In this document: piece after piece, positions 1-9,592 of the stretch | Numbering within the stretch: the first letter of the stretch is position 1 | How the letters are laid out: each line of letters begins with the position of its first letter | DNA from: Halorubrum distributum JCM 10118 | Lineage (GTDB): Archaea > Halobacteriota > Halobacteria > Halobacteriales > Haloferacaceae | Length of the DNA: 64,000 bases | Direction of reading: 5' to 3' | NCBI RefSeq assembly: GCF_000337335.1 | Contig: NZ_AOJN01000062.1 | Coordinates: 1-64,000 of the forward strand | Program-made: the position numbers and the translations under genes | Notes under the pieces: generated by a model | The model's database searches: none | What the model saw: the letters and a program-made list of their open reading frames with translations, nothing else | Told to the model about the DNA's origin: nothing

Positions 1-80
1 CTCCCTCGCGCGGTGCTGTCTCGCGGCCGCCGATGGCGGCCGCTCGCAGGCACGCGCCGCCGCGGTTCATTTATAAATAG
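1..80 (-). repeat. Dispersed structured repeat, partial copy 0
   Basis: The window opens inside a copy of the repeat described for copies A-D, in minus orientation. It carries the first hairpin with perfect 9-bp arms (GCGGCCGCC at 23-31, GGCGGCCGC at 35-43, loop GAT), the conserved GGCACGCGCC flank, and the terminal TTTATAAAT at 70-78. The rest of the copy lies before the window. Confidence 0.7.
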
Positions 81-154
81 CAGGTGGCGGCTTGCCTGCG
101 CAAGCCTCGCGACCGACACCGGGCATTATTGTCCCCGCCGCCGACGTGGCCGAC

Positions 155-1573
155 ATGGATCAGATCTCCTTCGGCACGGACGGCTGGCGGGCGACGCTCG
201 ACACTTTCACCGACGAGCGCGTGCGGATCGTGGGGCAGGCGGTCGCGGACCACCTCGACGCGGCGGGCCGCGACGAGCCGGTCGCCGTGGGGTACGACGC
301 CCGCGAGACCTCGGAGGGGTTCGCCGAGAGCCTCGCCGAGGTGCTCGCCGGCAACGGCTTCGACGTGCTGCTCCCCGAGCGCGACGCGCCGACGCCCGTC
401 ATCGCGTACGCCATCGTCAACCGCGGGCTCGCCGGCGCGTGTATGGTCACGGCCTCCCACAACCCGCCCGAGTACAACGGCGTGAAGTTCATTCCCCACG
501 ACGGCGCGCCCGCGCTTCCCGACGTGACCGAGGACGTCGTCGACCGCCTCGCGGAGCCGGACCTCCTGCCCGAGGCGGAGCGCGGCGAGGTCGAACGCGT
601 CGACCTCGTGAGCGACCACGCCGACGCGGCCCGCGAGGTCGTCGGGCGCGTCGCCGGGAGCGGGACCGGGGGCGACGGCGGTGCGGTCGACCTCTCCGGG
701 CTCACGGTCGCGTACGACGCGATGCACGGGAGCGGACGCGGCGTCACCGACGCGCTCCTCGAATCCGCCGGCGCCGAGGTCGTCCGCCTGCGCTGCGAGC
801 GCGATGTGACATTCGGCGGCGACTCCCCGGAGCCCTCGGCGGAACACCTCGAAGGACTGGCCGAGCGCGTCACCGACCCCGAAAGCGACGTGGACCTAGG
901 AATCGCCAACGACGGCGACGCCGACCGGATCGCGGTCGTCACGCCCGAGCGCGGCGTCCTCGACGCGAACCTCTTCTACGCGGCCTGCTACGACCGCCTC
1001 TTGGAGACCGACTCCGGCCCCGCGGTCCGGACGGTCTCGACGACGTTCCTCGTCGACCGCATCGCCGAGGCGCACGGCGAAGCGGTGTACGAGACCCCGG
1101 TCGGCTTCAAGTGGGTCGCCGAGGCGATGGGCGAGCACGACGCGCTGTTCGGCGGCGAGGAGTCGGGCGGGTTCACCCTCCGCGGCCACGTCCGCGAGAA
1201 GGACGGCGTCCTGATGGCGCTGCTCGCGGCCGCGACGCACGGCGCCGAACCGTTCGACGCGCGCGTCGACCGCCTGCTGGACGAACACGGACACATCGCG
1301 GCCGGGAAGGTGTCGCTCGACTGCCCCGACGACCGGAAGGCGGGGGTCCTCGACGAGCTCGAGGACCACATTCCGGAGTCCGTCCGCGGCTCTCCCGTCG
1401 CGAAAGTCGTCACCCTCGACGGGTTTAAACTGCTCTTGGAGAACGGCTCGTGGCTGCTCGTCCGGCCCTCGGGCACCGAGCCGAAGCTGCGGGTGTACGC
1501 GGAGGCCGACAGCGACGAGGCGGTCACCGAACTACTCGCCGAGGGACGCGACCTCGTCGAACCGCTGATGTAA
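155..1573 (+). CDS. Phosphomannomutase/phosphoglucomutase family protein
   Basis: Alpha-D-phosphohexomutase of about 472 residues, the usual size, moving phosphate between C1 and C6 of a hexose or hexosamine phosphate in the cytoplasm for sugar-nucleotide synthesis. All four family landmarks are present: the catalytic serine loop TASHNPPEYNG (Ser about 101), the metal loop NDGDADRIAV, the sugar-binding loop GGEESGGF, and the C-terminal phosphate-binding RPSGTEPKLRVY. The ATG at 155 (MDQISFGTDGW) is chosen because the family motif FGTDGWR begins at once; an upstream TTG at 92 would add an unconserved tail. A TATA-like CATTATTG about 27 nt upstream suits a leaderless transcript. The stop codon abuts the right end of the tnpB element. 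Whether it acts on mannose, glucose or glucosamine phosphate cannot be read from sequence. Confidence 0.93.
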   Translation: MDQISFGTDGWRATLDTFTDERVRIVGQAVADHLDAAGRDEPVAVGYDARETSEGFAESLAEVLAGNGFDVLLPERDAPTPVIAYAIVNRGLAGACMVTASHNPPEYNGVKFIPHDGAPALPDVTEDVVDRLAEPDLLPEAERGEVERVDLVSDHADAAREVVGRVAGSGTGGDGGAVDLSGLTVAYDAMHGSGRGVTDALLESAGAEVVRLRCERDVTFGGDSPEPSAEHLEGLAERVTDPESDVDLGIANDGDADRIAVVTPERGVLDANLFYAACYDRLLETDSGPAVRTVSTTFLVDRIAEAHGEAVYETPVGFKWVAEAMGEHDALFGGEESGGFTLRGHVREKDGVLMALLAAATHGAEPFDARVDRLLDEHGHIAAGKVSLDCPDDRKAGVLDELEDHIPESVRGSPVAKVVTLDGFKLLLENGSWLLVRPSGTEPKLRVYAEADSDEAVTELLAEGRDLVEPLM

Positions 1574-1630
1574 ACTACCCCGCCCTACTCGCTCACGGCT
1601 TCACCGTTCGCTTCGTTGAGGGCGGGACTT
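1574..1630 (-). ncRNA. Candidate right-end RNA (omega RNA/sotRNA type) of tnpB 1
   Basis: The 3' end of tnpB overlaps the right-end hairpin (outer stem 8 bp, small inner ACGG/CCGT hairpin). In TnpB systems, and in the Halobacterium transcripts called sotRNAs, a guide RNA arises from this place and reads into the flank. Here the flank, and so the guide, would be the 3' end of the mutase gene. Location and folding are seen; transcription is inferred. Confidence 0.4.
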
Positions 1631-2859
1631 TCGCGTGGACTCCCGTTCTGGCCATCGCTGGCAGGCTCGTAATCACCGTTCACGTTCAACGTCCCGCGAT
1701 TCAAGCGCACGTTTACGGGTGCGCCTCCGCCCGACGACGTTTGCGCCGAGCGGAGATGCTTCACACCGATATTCTTCGCCGCGTTGTAGTCGGCATTCAC
1801 TTCGTAACCGCATTTCTGGCAACAGAACCGTGCTTGCGTCTCGCGGTTCTCTCGGAGTGTCGTCCCGCACTTGGAACATCGCTGGGAGGTGTAGGCAGGA
1901 CTCACCTGTTCAACCGAGACGCCGACTATCTCGGCTTTGTACTCGACGTACTCGAACAGGCGTCGGAACGCCCACGCGTGGAACTTCTTGGCGTTCGGCA
2001 TCCGCTCACGAATTCCCGTCAGGTTCTCGAACGCGATCACGTCGCAGTCGTGTTCGACTGCTTCTGCGACGAGTTCCTTCGAGACGGTGTGTAAAAAGTG
2101 GTCGTAGCGTCCCGTCTCCGTGCGTCCGACCGACTGGATGGTTTCGTGAGCGGCTCGCGTCCCGCGCTGGTGGAGCGATCCGCGTCGCTTCTCGAACTCG
2201 CGGCGCCAATGGTTCAACTCCGACCCGTTCCAGAACGTACCCGTTGAAGTGACGGCGACGTTTTCGATGCCGAGGTCAACGCCGAGGACTGTGCTGTGCT
2301 CGTCGTTGCCGTCGTCGGCAGTCTCGAACTCCACGTCCGCCTTTGTGCGGACGTGAAGGTAGAACTCGCCGTCACGGTAGTGGAGCTCTGCGCCCGTTAC
2401 GTCGTAGTCGTCGTTGAACAGATACTTCGAGTGGGGCGTCTCGCGGCTCTCGTCGGGAAGGACGTACTCGGCCGTGATGCGACCTTCAACGGTTGAAAGC
2501 GTCACGTGGTCGTCGTTGAACGTCGCACAGCGCTTATCATAGACGAGTGTGGGGGCGGAAAAGGACGGTTTCCCTGCGTAGTCGCCTTGTTTCCAGCGGG
2601 CGACGACGCTTTGGACGGCGTCGGCGGCCTTGTTGCGAGCGTTCTGAACGAGATTCGCTTGTAAACGTGTCTCTGCCCGCACGTCGTCGTAGGTTTCACG
2701 TTGGAGTTGGGCTTTGCTCGTCGTTTTATATTCACCTTGCCAAGCGTGGTCGACGACGTAGTTGGCAGCCCACAGGAACTCGGAGATAGTTTCATGGAGG
2801 AGATCGGCGTCACTGTCGGCCACATTGAGCTTGACAGGGACAGTGCGGCGGACCTCCAT
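1585..2859 (-). CDS. tnpB: TnpB, RNA-guided nuclease of IS200/IS605 type
   Basis: A 424-residue TnpB (OrfB). An N-terminal helix-turn-helix-like and beta region is followed by a RuvC-like fold with all three acidic residues in place: Asp about 195 (GVDLGIEN), Glu about 278 (IAFENL), Asp about 357 (NADYNAAKN). A zinc finger lies between the last two (CSKC at 328-331, second pair CQKC at 347-350). Such proteins cut DNA next to a short TAM under guidance of a right-end RNA and help keep the element in place. TATA-like TATAAAAA at about 2884-2893 lies about 27 nt before the ATG, giving a leaderless mRNA. No tnpA partner is present, so movement would need one in trans. The reading frame is intact and probably active. 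Confidence 0.93.
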   Translation of the reverse strand: MEVRRTVPVKLNVADSDADLLHETISEFLWAANYVVDHAWQGEYKTTSKAQLQRETYDDVRAETRLQANLVQNARNKAADAVQSVVARWKQGDYAGKPSFSAPTLVYDKRCATFNDDHVTLSTVEGRITAEYVLPDESRETPHSKYLFNDDYDVTGAELHYRDGEFYLHVRTKADVEFETADDGNDEHSTVLGVDLGIENVAVTSTGTFWNGSELNHWRREFEKRRGSLHQRGTRAAHETIQSVGRTETGRYDHFLHTVSKELVAEAVEHDCDVIAFENLTGIRERMPNAKKFHAWAFRRLFEYVEYKAEIVGVSVEQVSPAYTSQRCSKCGTTLRENRETQARFCCQKCGYEVNADYNAAKNIGVKHLRSAQTSSGGGAPVNVRLNRGTLNVNGDYEPASDGQNGSPRESPALNEANGEAVSE

Positions 2860-3161
2860 CCGTGCTTCAGATGTATTCTCTTGTTTTTATATTAGTAACG
2901 GTTCTGTGAGGAGTCGACCGACGATCGAACGTAGCTGGTGTAGTGCTTGGTCGGTTTCCTCTCCGACCTACTCGCTCGCTTCGCTCGCTTCTTGAGGTCG
3001 GAGGCTCCACCTTGTAATATGCTGAGCCGGGAGCGACCGCGCGGCGAACGCGACCCCTCCTCGCGGCGTCGACGAGTTTCAGTTTCGCCTTGCGTTCGGC
3101 TCGTTTATTTATAAATTAACCCCGTATCGTCGCGTACGGCCACCCCCGGCCGAGAGCCAAC
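2860..3161. other. Intergenic: tnpB promoter, element left end, promoter of next gene
   Basis: This stretch holds the tnpB 1 promoter (about 2884-2893), the left-end hairpin (2961-3003) and then, at 3105-3117, TTTATTTATAAAT, a TATA-like box that probably serves the small gene starting at 3162. No further coding signal is seen. Confidence 0.6.
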
Positions 3162-3539
3162 ATGATCGACGAGCCACTGCCGGCCCCCGACGGCACCGAC
3201 GCGGAACCGAAGCCGACCGAGCGCGGCGAAACCGCTCGGGGCGAGCCGCCGAGCCGCGATCACTCCGACCGCGACCCCTCCGACCGCGACCCCTCCGACC
3301 CGTCCCGCGAGCCGGCGGCGCCCGGCCGGGACCCGCGGGAAGAACCGGACCGCGCCACCCGCCCGCCGCCCGACCGGTCCGACGGCGACGCGGCCTGCGA
3401 ACGCGACCGCGAACCGGACGGCGAGAGCGACGAGTCGGACGAATCCGAGGCCCGCGAATACCGGCTCGAACGGCTCCGACTGTGGCGGACCGTCGTCACG
3501 CTCGCGGTCGTCGTCGCCCGCCTCGTCCGGTCGCTGTGA
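3162..3539 (+). CDS. Small charged protein with C-terminal hydrophobic helix
   Basis: Not recognised. A 125-residue protein whose first 95 residues are low-complexity and hydrophilic, including a five-residue SDRDP repeat from two exact 15-bp units at 3264-3293 plus a partial third. The last 30 residues form a basic then hydrophobic segment (LERLRLWRTVVTLAVVVARLV) that could lie on or in the membrane. A TATA-like box lies at 3105-3117. It sits directly upstream of the PCNA gene on the same strand, but PCNA has its own promoter, so a functional link is not shown. Confidence 0.55.
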   Translation: MIDEPLPAPDGTDAEPKPTERGETARGEPPSRDHSDRDPSDRDPSDPSREPAAPGRDPREEPDRATRPPPDRSDGDAACERDREPDGESDESDESEAREYRLERLRLWRTVVTLAVVVARLVRSL

Positions 3540-3600
3540 GCGGTCGGTCGCCGCTCCGATCGGGTGCCTTTTTAGGTGATACCGCCCAAGCTGAACGTAT

Positions 3601-4344
3601 ATGTTCAAGGCCATCGTGGGCGCGTCGACGTTTCAGGACGCGCTCGATTCGGTGAGCGTGTTGGTCGACGAGTGTAAGATCCGCCTGAACGAGGAGGAGC
3701 TCTCCATCCGCGCCGTCGACCCCGCCAACGTCGGCATGGTCGACCTCACGCTGGAGGCGGCCGCGTTCGAGTCCTACGACGCCGACGGCGGCGTCATCGG
3801 CGTCAACCTCGCCCGGCTGGAGGACATCGCCGGCATGGCCAACTCCGGCGACCTGATCCACCTCGAACTCGACGAGGAGACCCGCAAGCTCCACATCGAG
3901 ATCGACGGCCTCTCGTATACCCTCGCGCTCATCGACCCCGACTCGATCCGCCAGGAGCCGGACATCCCGGACCTCGATCTCGCCTCCGAGATCGTCGTCG
4001 AGGGCGCGCAGCTCGACCGCGGGATCAAGGCCGCCGACATGGTCTCCGACCACATCCGCCTCCGCGTCGACGAGACCGACGAGGCGTTCTTCATCGAGGC
4101 CGAGGGCGACACCGACGACGTGAACCTCAAGCTCGACCGCGAGGACCTCATCGCGCTCACCGCCGGCCCCGCCGACTCGCTGTTCAGCCTCGACTACCTG
4201 AAGGACATGAACAAGGCGATCCCCTCCGACGCCGAGGTCACCGTCGAGCTCGGCGAGGAGTTCCCGGTCAAGCTCCACTACGGCTTCGCAGAGGGACTTG
4301 GAAATGTGACATTCATGTTAGCCCCGCGGATTCAGAGCGACTGA
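3601..4344 (+). CDS. pcn: DNA polymerase sliding clamp PCNA
   Basis: A 247-residue archaeal PCNA, full length for the family. It forms a trimeric ring around DNA and tethers polymerases, FEN1, ligase and other PIP-box proteins. Family landmarks include the N-terminal [19 protein letters not shown], the [25 protein letters not shown] region, and the C-terminal [19 protein letters not shown]. The surface is very acidic, as in haloarchaeal clamps. TTTTTAGG at about 3568-3575 sits about 27 nt before the ATG, giving a leaderless transcript. T-rich sequence at 4358-4365 may end transcription. Confidence 0.98.
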   Translation: MFKAIVGASTFQDALDSVSVLVDECKIRLNEEELSIRAVDPANVGMVDLTLEAAAFESYDADGGVIGVNLARLEDIAGMANSGDLIHLELDEETRKLHIEIDGLSYTLALIDPDSIRQEPDIPDLDLASEIVVEGAQLDRGIKAADMVSDHIRLRVDETDEAFFIEAEGDTDDVNLKLDREDLIALTAGPADSLFSLDYLKDMNKAIPSDAEVTVELGEEFPVKLHYGFAEGLGNVTFMLAPRIQSD

Positions 4345-4396
4345 AGAACGCAGATTCGGCATTTTTGAAATTGTAAGTAATCTAACTTCTCTCAGT

Positions 4397-6199
4397 TTAC
4401 TCCGCCGCGACCACCGGAACCGACACCGTCACCCGCGTCCCTCGCGGTTCCCGGTCCGCGTACTCCACGTCGGCGCCGACGGCGGCGGCGCCCCACGCGA
4501 CGACCCAGAGCCCCAGCCCCGAGCCGTGTTCGAGGGCGGTCTCGCGTCCGGACTCGACGGCGTCGACCTCGTGGTCCGGGATGCCGGGGCCGTCGTCCTC
4601 GACGGTGAGGACGAAGCGGGCGTCGCCGTCAGCCTCCCGCTCAGCGTTGCCGCCCTCCCTGCGGAGCGCGACCCGTACCCACGCCCCGCCGTCCTCGCGC
4701 TCGACGCCCTCGCCGTCGTGGTGGTCGACGGCGTTCTCCACGGTGTTCTCGACGACCGCGCGGAGCGCGTCGGGCCTGACGCGCGTGGTCCAGTCGGAGT
4801 CACCGTCCGCACCCCCCTCGACGACGAGTTCGACCGTCGTCGCGCCGTCTCGGGCGTCCGCGACGACCGATTTCAGGAGGTCGCGGACGTCCGTCTCCGC
4901 TGGATCGCTCTCGGCGAGCAGCCGCTCGACGGTGCCGGCCTTCTCGCCGAGCGCGGCCAGCGCGCCCGCCCGGCGCTCGACGGCGTCGGCCATCCGGACC
5001 AGCTCCGGGTCCTCGAGGCGGTCGCGAAGGATCTCGCCGTAGCCGTGGACGACGCCGGCGTCGTTGCGGAGGTTGTGGCGCAGGATTCGGTTGAGCACCT
5101 CCAGCTGCTGGCGGCGGCGCTCGCGCTCGGTGACGTCGGAGAGGACGACCGTGTACCCCACGTGCGTTTCGTTGGGGTCGGTCAGCCGGGAGACGGACAC
5201 CGCGTACGTGCGGCGGCCGGCGGCGTCGGCCGCGTCGATCCGGACCGTCTCGCGGGAGGCGCCGTCGTCGGGGTCGGCGTCGCCGTCCGACGCCCCCGTC
5301 TCCGCCTCGTCGACTCCGACCGGCAGGTCGAGGAAGTCGGCGAGCGGCCGGTCGCGAGCGGTCTCTGCGCCGACGCCCAACACCGCCTCGGCCGCGGGGT
5401 TGAGCCGGACGACGCGGTGGTCCAGCCCGAGCGCGACGATGGGGTCCCGCAGGTCGTCGATGGCGGTGCGCTCGGCGGCGCGGCTGGTCGTCGGGTTCCG
5501 TTCGAACATCTCCGCGCGGTCGAACGCGTACGCGTCGAGCAGGACGTGCGGGACGAACATGATCGGCGCGAGCTGGAGCTGCGGGACCGGACCGAGCGAC
5601 AGCGCCCACGCGACCAGGGCGAACCCCGGCGGAATGGGGCTCAGCGCGACCGCGGCGCTCTCCCGGCGGTAGAGGGGCCCGTAGCTCAGGAGGGTGTCGA
5701 CGAGGAGGAACACCGCGCTGGCCACGAGGACGGTCTCCGCGGCGACGGTGAGGTACGCCCACGGCCCGAGCGCGTAAGAGACGGTCTCGACGCCGAAGGC
5801 CGGGTCGGGTCCGAAGTCGGTCCAGAAGGCGCCGTGGAGGGAGTTCGTGACCAGCAGAGTCGTCGAGAGGAGGCCGAACCCGACGATCGTCGCGAACAGG
5901 CGACTCCGAACGACGTCGCTCCGGCCGGTGTACTCCAAGGCGAAGCCGAGGAAGGTCACGCCGGTCCAGATGATGCCGAGCCACGTCGCCGTTTCGAGCA
6001 GGGCACGGAGGGCCGGGTCGGCCACGAGCAGCCCGGTCCCGTAGGCGAAACACCACGTCGCCTGCGCGGCGAACACCGCGAGGAACCAGTCGACCCCGGG
6101 GCGACCGCGGCGTTCGCGGATCGCCCACGCGAGCAGGACCGCGCCCGCGCCGCCCGCGAACGAACCGGCGACCGGCCACGCGGGGACGGCGTCGAACAT
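4397..6199 (-). CDS. Histidine kinase with N-terminal 7TM sensor and PAS domain
   Basis: A 600-residue membrane sensor kinase. The first 225 or so residues form seven hydrophobic helices of the histidine-kinase N-terminal 7TM type; a PAS domain follows (about 240-370), then a HisKA region with the phospho-acceptor in ILRHNLRND, and a HATPase domain with NTVENAVDHHDG, DDGPGIP and GSGLGLWVV boxes. The ATG at 6199 is chosen because the TM region starts there and a TATA-like box (GTTTTACC on the minus strand, 6227-6236) lies 27 nt upstream. The open frame continues far upstream but only as antisense-like arginine-rich sequence through the MFS gene. No response regulator adjoins it. The signal is unknown. 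Confidence 0.9.
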   Translation of the reverse strand: MFDAVPAWPVAGSFAGGAGAVLLAWAIRERRGRPGVDWFLAVFAAQATWCFAYGTGLLVADPALRALLETATWLGIIWTGVTFLGFALEYTGRSDVVRSRLFATIVGFGLLSTTLLVTNSLHGAFWTDFGPDPAFGVETVSYALGPWAYLTVAAETVLVASAVFLLVDTLLSYGPLYRRESAAVALSPIPPGFALVAWALSLGPVPQLQLAPIMFVPHVLLDAYAFDRAEMFERNPTTSRAAERTAIDDLRDPIVALGLDHRVVRLNPAAEAVLGVGAETARDRPLADFLDLPVGVDEAETGASDGDADPDDGASRETVRIDAADAAGRRTYAVSVSRLTDPNETHVGYTVVLSDVTERERRRQQLEVLNRILRHNLRNDAGVVHGYGEILRDRLEDPELVRMADAVERRAGALAALGEKAGTVERLLAESDPAETDVRDLLKSVVADARDGATTVELVVEGGADGDSDWTTRVRPDALRAVVENTVENAVDHHDGEGVEREDGGAWVRVALRREGGNAEREADGDARFVLTVEDDGPGIPDHEVDAVESGRETALEHGSGLGLWVVAWGAAAVGADVEYADREPRGTRVTVSVPVVAAE

Positions 6200-6261
6200 G
6201 TGTCGGTCCCGAGGGCGAGCCGCGAGGTAAAACTGTCGCGGGCGGCGGCGTCCGCCCGCGC

Positions 6262-7647
6262 TCAGTCGGCGGACCGGGCGAACGCGATCGCCACGGGCGC
6301 GAGCAGCAGCGCGCCGATCAGGAACGGCGACGCGACGGCGACCGTGTACAGCACCGCCATCAGCGGCGGCCCGACGGTCCGGCCGAGGCTGGACGCGCCC
6401 TGGGTCACGCCGAACGCGGCCCCCTGGTCGGCGTCGTCGGCCGAGGCGGAGACGAGCGTCGCCAGCGAGACGTTGACGAGGGCGTTGCCGAGCGAGAGCG
6501 CCGCGAGCGCGGCGAGCAGCGCGACCAGCGGGAGCGTGAGCCACCCCGGGCCGCCGAGGGCGACGCCGCCCGCGACCCGGTCGACGAGGCCGGTCGCGGG
6601 GATCGCCGCGAGCGCGACGCCGAGGACGACCGATCCGACGGCGACGAGCGTCCGCGAGGGGACGACCCGCGAGAGCCGCCCGACGAGGACGCCCTGATTG
6701 ATCGCGCCGAGGACGCCGACGTAGGTGAGGAGGAACGCCGCGGCCGTCGCGTCGTAGCCGAACGCGTCCGCGACGTACGGGATGAACATCACCTGAACGC
6801 CCGCGAACGCGACGGCGACGACGAAGTACGCGACCGTCAGCGGCCGGAGCGACGCGGAGGCGAGGGCGTCGCGGAACTGGCCGATCGCGGTCGTCCGGCG
6901 GCCGCGGGACCCCTCCGCGTCGCCCGCCGGACGCGTCCGGGTCGGCTCTTCGAGGAAGGCGAACCCGACGAGGACCGCGAGGAGGCTCATCCCCGCCGCC
7001 GCGAAGCTCGGGATGGAGTAGGCGGTGGCCGGGACGAACGCCGGGAGGAGGGCGTCGGCGCGGGCGACGACGGCGTCGGCGGCGAGGAGGCCGCCGATCG
7101 CCGGGCCGAAGACGAACCCGAGCGCGAACGAGGCGCCGACGAGGCCGAGCGCGCCCGCCCGCCGGTCGCGGGGCGTGATGTCGGCGACGTACGCCTGCGC
7201 GGCGGCGATGTTGCCGCCCATCGCGCCCGCGAGCGTCCGGGAGGCGAAAAGCACCGCGAGCGCGGCGACGGGGCCGAAGCGCGCCCCCGCGGCCCCGGCG
7301 TAGCCGAACGTCACCCACGCGACCCCCGCGGTCGCGAGCGACGCGAGGAGGACCGGCCGGCGCCCGATCCGGTCGGAGAGCCGGCCGAGCGTGGGCGCCG
7401 CGAGGAACTGCGCGAGCGAGTACGAGGCCGCGAGCAGCCCGATGAACGCGTCGCTGACGCCGAAGGACCTGACGTAGAAGGGGAGGATCGGGATCACGAT
7501 CCCGAAGCCGACCAGGTCGATGAACACGACGCCGATCACGACCGCGAGCGCGCGGCGCGGGTTGGCGACGGCCGGGGATCGGTCGGGGCCTCCATCGGCC
7601 TCGGGATCGTCCCCGGTCGACACGGCCCCGGACTCCGGATGCGTCAC
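6262..7647 (-). CDS. MFS transporter, drug/tetracycline-type (DHA1-like)
   Basis: A 461-residue major facilitator with about 12 hydrophobic helices. After a 30-residue acidic cytoplasmic tail come VVFIDLVGFGIVIPILPFY in the first helix and the family loop LGRLSDRIGRRPVLL between helices 2 and 3. These resemble TetA/DHA1 proton-driven exporters. The substrate is not predictable. The start is GTG at 7647, with TATA-like GTTTAAG (about 7670-7677) 27 nt upstream, inside the intergenic edge of the preceding gene. The histidine kinase follows 62 bp downstream on the same strand but has its own promoter. Confidence 0.9.
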   Translation of the reverse strand: MTHPESGAVSTGDDPEADGGPDRSPAVANPRRALAVVIGVVFIDLVGFGIVIPILPFYVRSFGVSDAFIGLLAASYSLAQFLAAPTLGRLSDRIGRRPVLLASLATAGVAWVTFGYAGAAGARFGPVAALAVLFASRTLAGAMGGNIAAAQAYVADITPRDRRAGALGLVGASFALGFVFGPAIGGLLAADAVVARADALLPAFVPATAYSIPSFAAAGMSLLAVLVGFAFLEEPTRTRPAGDAEGSRGRRTTAIGQFRDALASASLRPLTVAYFVVAVAFAGVQVMFIPYVADAFGYDATAAAFLLTYVGVLGAINQGVLVGRLSRVVPSRTLVAVGSVVLGVALAAIPATGLVDRVAGGVALGGPGWLTLPLVALLAALAALSLGNALVNVSLATLVSASADDADQGAAFGVTQGASSLGRTVGPPLMAVLYTVAVASPFLIGALLLAPVAIAFARSAD

Positions 7648-7682
7648 GGTGGCGAGACGTCGCGCGGAGACTTAAACGGGCG

Positions 7683-8276
7683 CTACAGGTGCCGCTCGAT
7701 GACGCGTTTCGCGGCCTGTCCCTTCTCCTTCCAGCCGTATCCCTCCTCGTACACGTGGCGCTTGGCGTCGACGAGCTCTTCGGGGGTCGACTCCTCGAAG
7801 CCGCCGCGGTCCCACGCGCCGGATTCGCGGAGCCACTCGATCACGTTCTCCCGGGTCTCGGGCCACGAGAGCCCGACCATCTCGTACCACGCCACCATCG
7901 CGAAGACGGCGTTGTCGTGGCAGCCGGGGACGGAGCCGTGCTCGTAGACGGTGCGCATCGGCTCGCGGGTCGGCTCGGAGACGCGCTCCTTGAACTCCGC
8001 GGCGGTGAGCAGGCGGAGGCGGTCGCCGTCCTCGACGACGCGCTGGTCGCGTCGGAGCGTCCCGAGCGCGGCCTTGTGGAGCCCGCCCCAGTCCGCCGGA
8101 ATCGCGTCCCGCAGCGCCGCCTCCGAGAGCCCGTCGGGCTCCGCGGACAGCACCGACAGGAGGTCCGTGTACGCCTTCTCGACGGTCGGCCAGCTCACGC
8201 CCTCGAACTCGCAGTCGGCGTCGTGAAGGCTGTTCGTCGTCCGACAGCCGGGACACGGGTAGCGGAACGTCGGCAC
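7683..8276 (-). CDS. Conserved haloarchaeal protein with N-terminal zinc ribbon
   Basis: Not assigned to a function. About 197 residues. The N-terminus [21 protein letters not shown] looks like a zinc ribbon (CPGC with a later Cys), followed by a helical region that could be a winged helix ([24 protein letters not shown]) and a C-terminal domain rich in Trp and Tyr ([19 protein letters not shown]). The GTG at 8276 is chosen because the cysteine motif begins there and a TATA-like AAAACCCT at about 8301-8312 lies 27 nt upstream. Upstream codons in frame give unconserved sequence. It is divergent from malate dehydrogenase, with 133 bp between them. Confidence 0.75.
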   Translation of the reverse strand: MPTFRYPCPGCRTTNSLHDADCEFEGVSWPTVEKAYTDLLSVLSAEPDGLSEAALRDAIPADWGGLHKAALGTLRRDQRVVEDGDRLRLLTAAEFKERVSEPTREPMRTVYEHGSVPGCHDNAVFAMVAWYEMVGLSWPETRENVIEWLRESGAWDRGGFEESTPEELVDAKRHVYEEGYGWKEKGQAAKRVIERHL

Positions 8277-8409
8277 TGGATGGGTGTGTGCGGCCGCCGG
8301 AGTTAGGGTTTTCGCGACGGTTCGCCGGGAGCGACGCGCCGGGATCGGCACGGACGTTCGTGGGGGTTCCGAAACGTTTACTCGCCGCCCGACCGCGACT
8401 TCACACGGT

Positions 8410-9324
8410 ATGACAAAAGTGAGTGTCATCGGTGCGGCGGGGACCGTCGGAGCCGCGGCCGGCTACAACCTCGCGTTACGCGACGTGGTCGACGAGCTCG
8501 TCTTCGTCGACATCCCGGACCAGCGCGAGACGACGATCGGCCAGGCCGCCGACGCGAACCACGGCGTCGCCTACGACTCGAACACGACCGTCCGGCAGGG
8601 CGAGTACGCGGACACCGCCGGCTCGGACGTCGTCGTCATCACGGCCGGCATCCCGCGCAAGGAGGGCCAGACCCGCATCGATCTGGCCGGCGACAACGCG
8701 CCGATCATGGAGGACATCGGCGCCTCTATCGCCGAGCACAACGACGACTTCGTCACGGTCACCACGTCGAACCCGGTGGACCTGCTCAACCGCCACCTGT
8801 ACGAGGCGGGCGACCGCGACCGCCACAAGGTGATCGGCTTCGGCGGCCGGCTCGACTCCGCGCGCTTCCGCTACGTCCTCTCCGAGCGCTTCGACGCGCC
8901 CGTCAAGAACGTCGAGGCGACGATCCTCGGCGAGCACGGCGACGCGCAGGCGCCCGTCTTCTCGAAGGTCCGCGTCGACGGCCGCGACCCGTCGTTCGAC
9001 GCCGACGAGAAGGAGGAGATCCTCGCGGACCTCCAGGAGTCCGCGATGGACGTGATCAGCCGGAAGGGCGCCACGCAGTGGGGGCCCGCGACCGGCGTCG
9101 CGCACACCGTCGAGGCGATCCTCAACGACACCGGCGAGGTGCTCCCCTGCTCCGTCGTGCTCGACGGCGAGTACGGGTACGAGGACACCGCGCTCGGCGT
9201 GCCCGCGAAGCTGGGCTCGAACGGCGTCGAGGAGGTCGTCGAGTGGGACCTCGACGAGTACGAGTCGGAGCTGCTCGACGAGGCCGCAGAGAAGCTCTCC
9301 GAGCAGTACGAGAAGATCGCGTAG
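8410..9324 (+). CDS. mdh: Malate dehydrogenase (LDH-like type)
   Basis: A 304-residue NAD-dependent malate dehydrogenase, the exact size of haloarchaeal enzymes, interconverting malate and oxaloacetate in the TCA cycle. It shows the Rossmann loop [14 protein letters not shown], the cofactor-selecting VDIPD, the mobile substrate loop IPRKEGQTR, the conserved TSNPVDLLN, and the catalytic His in [14 protein letters not shown]. The ATG at 8410 starts directly with the Rossmann strand MTKVSVIG, and TATA-like GTTTACT at 8373-8380 is suitably placed. The surface is strongly acidic, consistent with a salt-adapted tetramer. Confidence 0.97.
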   Translation: MTKVSVIGAAGTVGAAAGYNLALRDVVDELVFVDIPDQRETTIGQAADANHGVAYDSNTTVRQGEYADTAGSDVVVITAGIPRKEGQTRIDLAGDNAPIMEDIGASIAEHNDDFVTVTTSNPVDLLNRHLYEAGDRDRHKVIGFGGRLDSARFRYVLSERFDAPVKNVEATILGEHGDAQAPVFSKVRVDGRDPSFDADEKEEILADLQESAMDVISRKGATQWGPATGVAHTVEAILNDTGEVLPCSVVLDGEYGYEDTALGVPAKLGSNGVEEVVEWDLDEYESELLDEAAEKLSEQYEKIA

Positions 9325-9390
9325 GGCGCCTCTCGGAATCGATCGCCGCCAGCCACCGGATTTTTACCGCTGCCGCGCGCTCCTCGGAGC

Positions 9391-9579
9391 ATGAACCGCG
9401 CCGAGATCGACACCGACGACCTCCTGAAGGTCGTGCTGCTGCTCGTCGTCGTGTGGCTTCTCCTGGAGATCGTCGGGGCCGTCCTCGATATCGCCTTCTG
9501 GCTGCTCGACGCCATCCCGACGCTGATCGGGGTCGCGCTCGTCGTCCTGATCGCCTTGCACCTCACCGATCGGATCTGA
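9391..9579 (+). CDS. Small two-helix membrane protein
   Basis: A 62-residue protein of unknown function. A short acidic N-terminus (NRAEIDTDDLLK) is followed by two hydrophobic segments (about 13-35 and 38-58) and ends LTDRI, so it is probably a two-pass membrane hairpin. TTTTTACC at 9361-9368 lies about 27 nt before the ATG. Only 13 bp separate it from the 2H phosphoesterase gene, so the two may share a transcript. It looks like one of the many small conserved haloarchaeal membrane proteins. Confidence 0.75.
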   Translation: MNRAEIDTDDLLKVVLLLVVVWLLLEIVGAVLDIAFWLLDAIPTLIGVALVVLIALHLTDRI

Positions 9580-9592
9580 GGCGGGCGGCGAC

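Larger units (their letters stand above)
1574..3010 (-). mobile_element. IS200/IS605-group (IS1341-type) element with solo tnpB
   Basis: The unit holds tnpB on the minus strand and no tnpA. Both ends carry a related imperfect hairpin: at the right end CCCGCCCT (1579-1586) pairs with AGGGCGGG (1619-1626); at the left end CTCCGACCT (2961-2969) pairs with AGGTCGGAG (2995-3003). The sequence inside both stems shares GAAGCGA and GAGTAGG on the minus strand, as expected for the subterminal structures of one element. The outer limits are estimates: the right end meets the stop codon of the mutase gene, the left end lies about 3005-3025. Confidence 0.75.

Noticed and set aside
4526-6697. Very long open frames antisense to kinases, P450, transducer and peptidase genes.
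   Set aside because: They arise from the third-base G+C bias of the real genes on the other strand; they have no recognisable domains and improbable composition.
6200-7318. Upstream extension of the 7TM histidine kinase frame to 973 residues.
   Set aside because: The extra part is arginine- and proline-rich sequence antisense-like to the MFS gene frame; the TM sensor starts at 6199 with a TATA box at the right distance.
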